From NCBI RefSeq assembly GCF_963675165.1, contig NC_087391.1, forward strand, positions 2,065,001 through 2,129,000: a DNA stretch of 64,000 nucleotides. Direction: 5' to 3'. Of the stretch, positions 31,825 to 44,100 are shown one piece after another (the stretch's first letter is position 1; each line of letters opens with the position of its first letter). The notes beneath the pieces are model-generated. The model made no database searches. It saw only the letters and a program-made list of their open reading frames with translations, and was not told the origin of the DNA. Position numbers and translations under genes: made by a program. Source of the DNA: Halichondria panicea (lineage: Eukaryota > Porifera > Demospongiae > Suberitida > Halichondriidae).

Positions 31825-32060
31825 CTGTCTAGACTGCTACAGCTGCTCATTGATCAATGTAGTGCAAGTAAGAGCTTCTATAGTCTTCTAGCTAGTTGGA
31901 TATACCAATTTGTGGATTTTGGGGCATCATTTTTAGCAAGTATCATTCGATTATTTCCCACTTTTACACCATTCCCCTGCCATGCGGTATAAAATTAATG
32001 TTTGTATGCAAAATTGAAATGTTCAGGTGCCTCCACCGAGGCATCAGCACCCACGATACT
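31750..32060 (+). mobile_element. TGCCTCGGTG-family repeat, internally shortened
   Basis: TGCCTCCGTGTGCGCATGTG at the start, GAGGTGTATGG, a TG microsatellite, CTGCTACAGCTGCTCATTGA, and the CACCGAGGCATCAGCACCC end are all present. Confidence 0.7.
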
Positions 32061-32171
32061 TCATATAATTTAGTTTCTATCTCCTTAGATTTGTACACTA
32101 TTTAATAATGTTTACATCCCACCACCCATTGTGTTAGTCAATATAATTTATAGTGTGTGTGTTTAGTTATA

Positions 32172-33018
32172 GTTATAACACGGGCACAAGGGATGTATGG
32201 AATATATTGCACTGAAGCACGAGGGCGTAAGCCCCGAGGGCTGAGTGCAATATATTCCATGCATCCCGAGTGCACGTGTAATAACTAGTTTATATCCCGA
32301 GGGCATAGCAACATAACACTGTCTTAGTAACACAATATAAACTGCACAAAAAGATGACAAAGACAACTCTAGACACAGCTCCATCTCTTCTCTCTCCTAG
32401 ACGCCAGTATATTATGCAGCGTATAAGATTGGCATGACAGACGAATGGCTTGACAAAAATTGTTGGAGTTCCAACGCTGAAACCACTGCAAAACAGCCCC
32501 ACCCCTCTACTGCTGCAAAGAAACAGCCCCACCCCATTTACTGCTGCGAAGAAACAGCCACAACCCACTATACTACTCAGTGTAACTGCTGCTCGAACAG
32601 CCCCCTCCACTAGCACTATCCTCGGTATCACAACCAAGCCAAAGAAGCTCGCCTCTACACTGCTGCAAAACAGCTCAAGCCCCCTGCAAAAAGAGCCGCT
32701 TCTAGTGCTATGATGAAGCCAGAATTGACCGTGCATCAAGAAGTGGAGGACTAGGTCTAGGATCACAGAATCTTCACAAAATGAGCTTGGGACGATTTTA
32801 AAACCTGCATGGTTGCAAAGAAGAAGCTCCAGCAGTGCTGAACATTCATGCATGGCTGGACTTACTTTGATACTTATGATACAATATTTAATTTAATTAT
32901 GCCAGAGGGGCGTTTTGTGGTCAGTGCAATATGACTTTTCAGCAGTGCAATATGACTTTTCAGCAGTGCAATATGCTTCATATTGCACTTGGCAACAACA
33001 TAGCAACGGGATATAAGT
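32172..33018. mobile_element. Hairpin-bearing element between receptor copies 2 and 3
   Basis: A hairpin at 32180-32275 pairs GGATGTATGGAATATATTGC with GCAATATATTCCATGCATCC. TTTATATCCCG (about 32290) is mirrored by CGGGATATAA (about 33007). Repeated CAGCAGTGCAATATGACTTT occurs near the right end. The interior has CCACCCC/CTGCTGCAAAG tandem motifs that keep both strands open; I do not support a gene there. Confidence 0.45.
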
Positions 33019-33056
33019 TAATATAATACGTAAAACATATATAGTATATATAGTCA

Positions 33057-34043
33057 CTATTGCGCTGTAATAATTTCTGAGTCCACTCTGTTTGTCCTTT
33101 TAAAAATCCAGTTTTTTCTAAGCTTGGTATTGAAGTAGAGCAGTGTGATTGGATAGGACACTCCATGTAGACAGCTGATAAAACCATGTGACATTCTGCG
33201 TACAAAATAAGCCCAGTTTCCAAGGTAATTTTCTACTCCTGATAGTTTTAGCACTTCTGAAATTGCTGTGCCGATTAGATAACCAAGTAGTGTGTTGCAT
33301 ACGATTAGAATCACCATCAAAATAGGCATAAATATAAGTTTCTTGTTCGAGGTATTATAGTCTTGGATTTTTTGCTGGATAGACATTTTCTTAAATAACT
33401 GTGCAGACCAAACTGTCGTTACTATGACCATGGTAGAAGCGGGAAGCAGTGTAGATACCAAATAGGTACTTACGATTATTATTTCTGCTTTAGAACTTGA
33501 CGTACCATTCTGTATGCATAATGGATGGCAAGGATTTGATGATGCTGTCAGAAGAAAGTCCTGAAGGATGTACTGAATAATTATCCCTACACACCAAAAC
33601 ATTCCAACTAGAACACATATTACGATGCAAGGGATGATCCTTCCGTAGCTGTTCCATTGTTTCTTCCCTCTGATGATTTATAGCTGTAGCAAACTCTGGC
33701 AAGTGATGATCAGTACAGAAAAAGAAGTGGAGTATGCATTAAAAGAAACGAGAAAGAAAAACGGTAGAGTGTCACATATGCAAAATCTGAGCATATCTGG
33801 TGAAATGATTGCTGTTATAATAGCTTGAACAACCTTGTCCACACAAAGCACTAATAGCAAGGAACTGTAGAGCACTGTTAGAGGCTTGTTGCTGAGTTTG
33901 CTCTTGATCAGGGCTGTGAAGACAGTGAGATTCCAGAATAGAGTTGATGGGAGTAGTACTGCAAAGTAGATGATAATCTCAATAGCTATGAGTGGTTGCC
34001 AGTACGGAAACTCTTGAATGGCCGCACTGCCATTGTAGTCCAT
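33057..34043 (-). pseudogene. Seven-transmembrane receptor copy 3, nonsense codon
   Basis: A full-length homologue of copy 2. The frame from 34043 reads MDYNGSAAIQEFPYWQPL and continues to LLQL, where TAA (33678-33680) replaces the CAA glutamine codon of the other copies. The same frame then continues intact (IIRGKKQWNSYG onward) to the normal stop at 33057. It is a single C-to-T change in codon terms. Without it the receptor would be complete. Confidence 0.9.
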
Positions 34044-34049
34044 TTTCTT

Positions 34050-35155
34050 GGGCTCTTAGTTTGATTCTTGATCTACGTACGATCTTATTAACTACAACCA
34101 ATAATGATTCGTTATAAATTCTTGCTATTTTCAGCACGGTAGTTGTCGTTTACTCCTATTCAGTCAAATTGGACTGTGCACTTATTCCAGCTTATTATAC
34201 ATGCAGCTTCATTTATGTACGTAACTCACCGTTATAGTTCAAGATTGGCTTTAACTATATACGAATTGGCACTACTTCTGTAGCTTTTTAGCACTTTTCA
34301 CGTATATTATGCCTCGAGGTGTAGCCGCACGAGGGATACGGTAAAGCTGACTGTGTGTGTGTGTGTGTGTGTGTGCGTGTGCATGTGTGTGTCTGTTCCA
34401 GCTATAACTGCTCACCGGTTGCAATGCGACGAAAACTAACAGCTTCTATGGGCTTCTAGCCACGTTCTCTTGGATTTTGATTCGTGGATTAGCAAACTAA
34501 AGCTTCTTTCTCGAGTTATGGCTAGTTTGACTCACATTGAAGATTGTTGCGGTCTCTTTAGAATCTTTCATAGTATCATCCGTTCGCACAAACTTTCTAT
34601 TCAACATATGAGTTAGCCTTGCACTAAAGCGCTAGCTTTTTGTTAGCAAATATTAGCTATTGCAAGCAGGCAACCCTAACTGGATCTATATCATACTATT
34701 ATGTCACAGTTCATTTTACAGTTCATTTAATTCATATTATAAAAACATTCATATTGACCAGGAACTTGGAATAAAAGGACCTCATCCATGTCTCACATTC
34801 TCTCAGCATGATCAGACAAGGTAACAGCATGCCCAGAGAGTCCTTCCAGATGGATATCACCAGCTATATAGCTCATAGATAAACAAAATTAGCTGATAAT
34901 TCTAAAATTTCACTATTTGAAAAGCGCTTCAATTCGAGTATAAAAAGCCTGCAGTTGAGAATGCGTTTAAATAAAGATACGCTTATAGTCGAGTAAGCGC
35001 TAATAATCCAGTTTCTACTGTAGTTTTTGAGCAAAAGCAAAACAACGGCGAGAGGCATTAGCACAGCGCAGCTTGCACCACTCGTCTCCTATGTTTAACT
35101 GTTATATCTCTGCAGGGAAAAATCACATCTGAAAACAGACTGCACAGTTAGTTTC
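34050..35155. repeat. Receptor copy 3 upstream block (duplicate of 27520-28325)
   Basis: Collinear with the copy 1 flank, ending at TGAAAACAGACTGCACAGTTAG. It has an extra segment of about 300 bp (about 34390-35020) not found upstream of copy 1. No gene is seen. Confidence 0.7.
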
Positions 35156-37809
35156 TAGAGTTAATTATGATTGAGATTCAAAAAACGTTCACATACATGT
35201 TGTAGACATTACTAAAAGTTCACTATTATCGCACTTCACAGCAAATCGATGACTGACTATTTTAAGTAAGTAAGTAAGTTGGTAAGTTTCTTGAGAAGCT
35301 TTTCCTCCGTGTACAAGGATCATCATGAGATTCTGCAACCAGTTTCCAAACAACTACTGTCTTGGCCATGAGCATTTTTCTCTGATTTGCGATCGCTTTC
35401 ATGGGGCACATGACCTCTCAGGCTCGACTTCTAGTCTGTTACCTAGAAAATTCCGCCATCTGTATATGACTCTCTGAGAGACTCGGGGGTTATAGTCTTC
35501 CTGATTCTCATATGACATAATTATGTCGCACTCGGGTACTCAGTCACTCCCATGCTTTTCTTTAGATCTTCTATGTATTCCTATAGATTTTCCTCTGTTG
35601 CACTGATCAGTTACTCGGTCTTCCAAGCTCTCATCTGTTGCATCTAGTATCTTCCAAGCTCTCATCTGTTGCATCTAGTATCATTATTATGCAATGCAAG
35701 AGCATAACTCCAATCCGTCATTGTATGGATGGCTGCATCACGAGCAATTGACATAGAGTAAAAATGTACTTGATCAACCGCATCATTACTTCCATACAGT
35801 CATGTCAAAACTCATAATTTATACCCTGTACAAAATGCACACTCAGTCAATGACCTCAAATTATCACCCAAATGCATGTACTGCATGTATATGCAATGCC
35901 ATGCATGTATACCCTACATACCAACAATGTGCTATAGGATTGGCCAGGAAAACCAAAAAATAGCATGGAAAAACTATACCCAATTTAACGTACATAATAT
36001 ATGAATGACGTTGTAACGGATCGCGTCCGCATTCTTGTTTCTTTGATTTTTGGTGTTTCCCCTGGCCAATCCTAGCAATTTTTCACATTGCAAACGTTTT
36101 TGTGGGTCTTTATACTTACTTGGTTTGGACTGACACTTTGTGTTTGGCTTGACACTTTAAACTGCACAAAATCAATAATGCCATGCTGTGTATGATTGTC
36201 AAGTACATTAAAGTGACGTATTTTTGCGAACGAGAGTAAAATCCAAATCCAAAAATTGGTACTCGCCGACATAAATCACGAGTAACTACTTACGTTATTT
36301 CACAACTATTTTCAGGTAGATTTTTCTGACTGTTTGGCACATTTTGCTGGTATTAATTCGTGGTTCTTACATCCAGTACTAACCTAAATTCTGCTAAAGT
36401 TGTGAAACTAATAACGTTTGTAATTATTCGCATGTTGTTTAACCGTTTTAATAAGTTCGTTCCAATTATCTGCGAGTACACATTTTGCGATTTACTCTTG
36501 TTTAATACCTGTTAAAATCATCATAGTAAGGGACCAATTTTTTCCAATGAACATGGAGATGGAGACAAAAATTTTCTACTAAAAATATTGCCCCTCTCCT
36601 GTCCGCTAATCCTTTGTGGTTGCACTAGTAGCAATTAGAGCTGTCCTCTCCACACCATTTATATGTACAGGCAGCCTCATGTAACTATAATTATCGGAAC
36701 AACTTAATCTGAAGTAAATGTGCAATGCTGGAGCACATCAATACTTCTTTATTTGAAAAAGAGCGATTCTAATTCTAAAAACATTTGTAGGACTACTTAC
36801 TACTGCATCATTAAATTTTGATTATGGAACAGTTCAGAGAAGTGGCCAAAACCTAGAGCTGTTGCATGCGCATGCAACTGTAGATCTCTATATAGGACCA
36901 CTTTTTTCAAAGGTGGACCATATTTTCAGCAAAAATATTGGCCTAGACAGAAATTTTCGGCTGACCAACATTTTCGTGGTAGTACATATTCCTCTACAAA
37001 GCAGATTAGCAAGACATGCAACACATTTTGCTATTGACAGTCACATTACAAAGTTCTGGCTCCTTTGGGTGCACAGCTGTCTCGATTCCCAAATACCCCC
37101 TTCACTCTGATGAGTGATCACGATTAGTGTGTAAAGTGTTTAATAGACTTGCCCAGCCAGTACGATGTGCATGTAGCTCCGCTGAAATACTCTACCCTAT
37201 AAACTAGCTAATCCAGATCCAGTATATAGTGGCTTGTTACATGCAGGTATATAGCTGTTTAGTACATGGTAACATGAGCAAAAACCTAGGAATGTCACGT
37301 GAATGATGACGCGTGTCCAACCTCCTTGCCCACTCGTCCATGCAAACACAACAATTAACATCTATTGTTTCCATTTGTTTGGGGCTGTTTGTGGCCCTAT
37401 ACATAGTATTATGTCTCTGAGCCATTCTTCAGGTTACAGATGTAATGCTTACTTAATTGAATGAGCTGACTCTAAATTATTTCATTCAGGCGCACCATAC
37501 ATACAGACAAATTACAATGTTGAGCATGAAGTAGGGCTCACTATGCTATCGCCAATAACATTATTGTTCCTTTTCTATTTACAGCTCCAAGAGTATGATG
37601 CAAGGTTCTAGCTGTGTGTGCAAGACCAGTTCCTCTTGGCCTACAGCTGAGAAACAATTATTATACTTAACAACATCACAATAGCTCGACTAGCACATAA
37701 TTATGTACACAGTGTACTTTCTTAATCTTATGCATGAAAGCAGATATAAATAACAGTGAAAAACACATTGACTATACAGCCAGCCAATAATAGTCAAAAA
37801 GTGATTTCA
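35156..37809. other. Gene-poor stretch upstream of receptors and downstream of BIRC6
   Basis: It contains an inverted-repeat piece at 35934-36103 (GGATTGGCCAGGAAAACC / GGTGTTTCCCCTGGCCAATCC) of the 2256-3420 family, and a copy at about 36130-36300 of the block upstream of receptor copy 2. Short ORFs (36862-37110, 37237-37425) lack motifs. No RNA gene is recognised. Confidence 0.5.
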
Positions 37810-40800
37810 CTAGCTGTTAATTTTCTCTATTTCTGAGTGTAGAGTGTCTATTGACTTGTTGAGGTTTTGCAAATGAGTGTTGAGATGCGTTGTGGTCTCC
37901 CCTTTCTCCTGAAGCCTCCTCACTCCAGCGGCGAGTTCCCTCTTCCACTCTTCACACTGCGCCAACACTTCTGCACGACGCTCATGAAAGTGCTTCAGTA
38001 TCACCTATAAAATAACATTAAAAAAGTACGAAGAACAAAGTCTTTAAATGCATTTGCATCATATCTTGTGTACTGTAGAGCAGAAAAATGGCTAGTAAAA
38101 TATTAGTAGAAAATATAATTGCAGGGTGTCATATAGTCTCGCGAGCAGACTTGTCCTAGAGGGAACGTCTGGTAACTATTGCAGCAATTCCATGGCACTG
38201 AGGAATGTAGTCACGTGCAAGATATTTGTTAATTTTAACCAAATTCACATGTAGACAAATATTTTCATTCGCAGCTAGCTAGCTCTTGCTTGGTCTGAGC
38301 TCCTTGTAACCGTGTTCCTTCGCAACCAGGTATGGTTCAACACTAAAATTAGCCTTTGCTAGAGTCAATAATCCTTCTTTTCACGTTCATTTTATGCTAT
38401 AATAGGAAAATATACGGGGTGTTACTGCCCACTATGACGTGGACAAATCTGATTGGCACTGCCAACATTCTGGCAGGGGTCCACGGAATTGCTGCAATAG
38501 TTACCAGACGTTCCCTCCCTCCCACGTCTGCTCGCGAGACTAGGTGTCATAAAGGATTTTGAAGTATATAGATGCTTTTGAAAAGTAACCCAAAAATTTT
38601 GCTGGTCAACTGTTAATATTCTAGCTATGGACACTCAGTCATACAACTAGTATACCTGAATGAAATTTTTAGGGGGGATATCCCCCCCTGTATGCACCCA
38701 CTTATATTGCAGTACTTCGTGATCACCATACTTTCCAGAAGTTCAGAACACAAAGGTTACATGCAAAGCTGATTTGGCAAAGGTTTTTCACTTGCAAAAA
38801 CTTTCTAGTATTAAATACTGTTACCCATAGGCCAGAACAAACTTAGTTCTCAATCAAAATTTGATGCAGGGGAAGCAGCTCGATTTTATAGATACGTGCA
38901 GGAAAGAGAGGGATTAGCAACAAAAGCGCCTCGAGTAGCCATCTGTGTTTCCCTGCGGTTTAATCGAGGCCGCCTACTTTAACGTTAGAAAAAATGGCCA
39001 AAGACACAAAAAAGAGACAAACGATTGTTTTACTGTCAGTATAATTAGACTTTTATTGCTTAACTTTTGAATGCTTTAGGCCATATGATATACACAGTAC
39101 ACTACATAGTTAGGCAGTTTTAGCTATAATAGCAGGAGGTACATAGCGTCGCATGTACCTCTAGCTACTTCACAACAATCGAAATTATGTTTTTGTCATC
39201 TCTCAGTGATGCCTACAAGCAAGGGGCATCGGATAGAAGTGTTTGGGGGGCTTGGAAAGGTCTGTATTTACTGTAACAGCCATAAAAGGTTGTTCTACCG
39301 AGTTGGGTGAGGGAAACACGGATGGGTAGTGTAGCTTATGGGTGCACGTGATCCATTGCCAATCCCTCTCTTTCCTGTATCTATGGTTTGATAGTCACTG
39401 AGTTCTAAAACGTGGATCGAGTCGTCACTTGTCAGGCATTAGAAAGGTCAAACACAAGCTTACATTAGGCCAGTGGTTTTAACTATCCCACCTCAAAAGA
39501 GCAACGGTGTTAACAAAGCGGGCAGACCTGATACAGCAATCTGACAAGCACGCAGTTGTTATACACGTACAATAGACTCTCGTTAATCTGGCCACCCCTG
39601 GGACAGTGCAGCGAGGTGGCTGTATTTCAGAAAATAGCCGTGGCTAAAAAAAACCGACGACTAATTTTGTAGTTCTTAATGAATCATTATGCTCTGTATT
39701 TAAATGTAATCCAATTTATCTGCCAAACCACACCTAAAACGTCACACTGGCCAAAAACCTAGTTTGGGGCAGTCAGTATACGTAATTAGCAATCCGTGCT
39801 CAACCAAATGGCCGGTATATCATGGCCGTACTTCAAAGAGTCGGAATAGTGAGAGTCTATACTGTATCCACCGTATAGCAGGAAATTTTCAAGAATTTCA
39901 ACTAAAGCCGCTAACATTTCAATCGCAAAACACAGGTCCACTGAAATCTTTGAAAATACTAGACGCAAAATTCATCCAATTTGCGAAAATTATACCCTCT
40001 AAAATTACCCTAAATTTGAGCTTTCCCATACCTCTTTGAAGCACGGGGTGGGATTTCTTAGTTGGTTGATCATGGCCCACTGCATATTGGCCACGTACAG
40101 GTTAGCGTTGTAGGCAAGGGACTTGTTATCACCGTGGGGTGTCCCTCGGTAACGCTCGTAGCCCGGCTCATTGAAGTACGGCTCTGGGACGAAGATGAGC
40201 GACTGGATGGATACTAGTACCTGAGGGTGTGAGCGTGTGGTGGGGAGAGTAGTTATTTTAGGGCATGAGGGTGAAAACAGTATTCAAAACCCCATGCAGT
40301 AACAACATCATAAATACTCTGTACTATTGAGGTAGTATGTATACCTAAATTAAATACAGCGATGTGACACACACCTGCAAGAAGCTTGAGTTTTGTCCAT
40401 TCCACTTCTCCTCTGGTCTGCCATGCCAAGTGTTCAGGACAGACAGACACACCTGTGCAAGTGTGGAAAGAGCTCAGTGAAAGCAACTTTTACAGAGCAA
40501 TGGAGGGAGCTAGGGAGGCTAACGAAGGTGCTTATACATTACGTACTACCGTATAGCGGGTTGATTTGGTGAATCAGAGAGTGGAGAATCAAAAGTACAA
40601 GAATCAATCTTAGTAATTATGTGTGATCAAATTATTACACATAAAAAACTTTTAATTGCCTCATTGGCCAAAAATAACGCTCGCCAAGTATACCCACTAT
40701 ACATATACATGTATATGCGGTATTAATAACAGAGCCTACCTTGCCATCGTTGTAGAGGTTAGGGTTGAATCGAACCCTCTTCTGCCCAGTGGTCATGAGG

Positions 40801-41054
40801 TTCACCAGCATGGGCACTTGGGGATAGTCAGGAGGAAAGAACACATCAAACTCAAAACAGCCATTGGCATATGGCGTCTCAGAGGGACCAGTGATAAGGA
40901 CCTGGCAGGGGGGAAAGTAGAGGTCATTGCATAATGATCCAGCCAAAATTAATGATATAGCTTTAGCCTCAATTCCATTTGATCTGGAATCAAGCTACAT
41001 GTAGGCTATTTGTTATGCCTCGGTGCGCATGCACAAGCGAGGTATACGGTAGCG

Positions 41055-41102
<48 letters not shown>

Positions 41103-44100
41103 CTATTTCAGCTGCTCAAGGATCAATGAAGTGCAAGTAAGAGTTTGTATAGGGTTCTAGTCATGTTTTCTTGGATTTGCAATGCTTCGTTCTTGAGAGA
41201 TGTCTAGTTTTGCTTACTTGGAATGCCATTGCAACCTTTTCAGAAGAGTGCGTAGCACAACTTGTTCACCGAGTGTTGCTACTCTACTTAGTAGTTAGCT
41301 CTGCATTAGAACGCTAGCTATTGGTAGCTGCAAGAGTGAGAAGAGGCTCTGCTGCCCATTAATTTTAGACTTGAACTTTTGGTATCAATTGTTTTTAACA
41401 ACAATCATTGTCGATCATTACCCACTCTCAGTTTTCATAAAGTAAACTAAATTATAATGTTCATCTGATCATTGTAGCTTTATGTTTTGTGGCTTTTCAC
41501 CTCCACCAAGGCATCAGCACCCGCAGTGCTTTCATTAAGTACTGTGATATTATACCAACTGAAACAAAGGTACAGTTATTGTGGTTTCCCAATTATAAAA
41601 AAATGTTGTGGCCTTTGACCCCATGCAGGTAACGGAGAACCAAACTTGACTTGGGGCACTAAGTATTACCCATTTGTATCAGCTCCTAGTAGCCATTAGT
41701 CTGAAAAACCGCAATGTGAATCTCAGTAACCAACCAGAACCCACCTTTATGACATCAAGCCGATCCTCGTCACAACGCACAAAGACGGAGGAGGAGGGGG
41801 ATAGGGGGAGGGAGGTAGAGAGAGAGGACACTTCCTGAGCGAGGCGCCGGGCCCTAGCAGCACTCGATGACGAGGCGCTGGTTTTCTGGACCTTTGATTG
41901 GTAGAAAAAGGGACAATGAAACTGCACACGGCCATTCTCGTCCTCCTCAGTGAACTGGAACGTGTCTAAAGAATGAGTAATTATTGCATTAGAGCACTGT
42001 AAACACAAGCAATTGAAGGAGTATAATTATATGCATGACTGGACAAACAAAATGGTGGAGTCAGTGCATAATTATCATTATCAGTAAAAAAAAAAAAAAA
42101 AAAGTGTTACATAACTAGCTATATAACACCTACACATGTGCACATGTACACACAAACAAGAACACACATGGTAGACACTAGGGTATAAGGGTGTGTACAT
42201 ATATTCCCGTTGACAAAAGGCTTTTAATGAATCCTATAGTACTCATGAAACACACCAAACAGTGGGCTGATGTATAAGTGTATCTAGAAAGTAAGACACT
42301 ATAGAAACAGTGTACGTAATTTCATCGTACGCTTAATGCAATTAATCTCTGTAATATGCTCTGGGTGTAACGTGTGTGTTATGGGTGTAATGACAGTGTA
42401 GCCTCTGTATTTATGCATAATGACAGTAATCGTGGTAGTGATAGTGATAGTAGGATAAGTCATACAATATTAGGTAGCAGCAAGGGCGTATACTTCTCTG
42501 TATACGCCCTTGGTAGCAGGTAGTCAGTAACACAGTGGCAATTGAGGCTTTACGGACAGTGCCAAGTCTAATGAGGGGAGTGGCACACAGTGAACGTAAA
42601 TGGCATAACTGACTTCGATATTGGCTTACAAAACAAAAATGTGCTGTAGGGGTCACTGAATTTCGAAACTAGTGCCAATTAATCAGTTGTCCAGTGTTAA
42701 AACAGTATAATTATGTAGAACCAAGCTGAAAAAAGTTTGATTGGGGATATATATACCCGTGTTATAATTATGTGCAGACAGTACAATAATTATGTGCATG
42801 CACTCACCGAACTGCAGTGGACCCATCACTCTAGAGTAGGATCCAGGCTGCTTCTCTGGGGCCTGTGACAACGTCTGTGGCTCTAGGCCCCCTCTCTTCA
42901 TTCTAATTACAGTCACCACCTCGATAATCAAATCGGACGTTGACAGTATCTTATCAACAAGAATGGCTAATTCTCCATCATCTGTGTTTGCTGGTTTTTG
43001 ATCAGTTTTAGAGGATGCGGTCCTTTGTGGGATGAGAGGGGGTGTGGACTCGTGCGGGTCAATGGGAGTCGATATTGCAAAAAGGAAGTCAACATGTTCT
43101 GATTCCGATGGAGGAGACTTTGGGTCACTAGTTGGTTCCAGTTGATTGGGGTCAACCATAGCCACAACCTGCTTGGAGTCAGCATCTTTGCTTGCAACAT
43201 CCACTGCTGCTGCATCTTCAGGCTTATCCTTTATATTGGAGTCGATGTTCTTGTCTTGGTGGTCTATCTTGTCTGACAGCACATGTGAGCTCTTTGTATT
43301 CCTAGTATTAGAGAGAACACACCGCCTTGGCTTTCCAGGCTTGGATGGGGAGGCTTGTCTTGAGGGAGCAATTCTGCAGCACAAAGAGGCACTATTAGAA
43401 TCCATCTTACATTAGAGCTTTCACTTTACTGTACTGTGCAACTGTACTGTATACTATCACTAGCTGAATAGAATTATAGCTCGAAAATCCAAAAGTACAC
43501 TTCTGCAGAGTTTTATTATTGACAAGCTGCTTTTGCACAGAGACATCAATACCCAAACCATAAAAGGTCACCCTTAATAAAGATCAAATGATTGTAAGAT
43601 CAAAGGATTTATAGTACATTCTTCAGCCCAGGAATACAATAGAATGGAGGACATGCAAAAGTCACAATACTATGGCGCTCCATTTGTTTCATTATTCAAT
43701 AGTGAAAAATATTGTCAATGGTGAAATATGTTGACAATGATGTAATGTGATTGTCAATAATTGGGTTACCTATTGTCAATGATTATCCGATCATTGTCAA
43801 TAACTATCGTCATGTTTGTCAATAATTGTTGGAATTATTGTCAATAATTATCATCATTATTGTCAATGATTGCTCAATTTTATTGTCAATAATTATCATT
43901 TATTGTCAATGATTGTTCAAAGTATTGCCAATAATTATCATGATGTTTTCACCCGTTTTTATTTGATGTCCCTGCTCCATTCAGGAATGGGTCACCATAT
44001 TTTACTGCACATGCGCATGAACTACCAAGAGCAACGTGGCAGGAGTTGACTCACTGTACACGTAAACAAAAAGACCAGAGATTAAAGACTTACTGCAATT

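Larger units (their letters stand above)
37810..41965 (-). other. BIRC6: BIRC6 C-terminal UBC (E2) domain exons
   Basis: Five exons (41965-41745 to 38004-37810) encode the ubiquitin-conjugating module and tail. In order: [17 protein letters not shown] and [34 protein letters not shown] and [28 protein letters not shown] with the catalytic cysteine codon TGT at 40449-40447; [19 protein letters not shown]; and the helical tail [20 protein letters not shown]. The catalytic Cys sits two codons inside its own 78-bp exon. All expected E2 landmarks of BIRC6 are present, so conjugating activity should be retained. The stop is TAG at 37812-37810. Confidence 0.95.

Noticed and set aside
32290-32853. 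187-codon minus-strand ORF, hydrophobic and Cys-rich
   Set aside because: Composition follows the tandem motifs of the surrounding element; no motif, and the opposite strand is also open.
42095-42115. Poly(A) run as a retrocopy tail
   Set aside because: No coding or SINE-like body precedes it and it lies within a BIRC6 intron.
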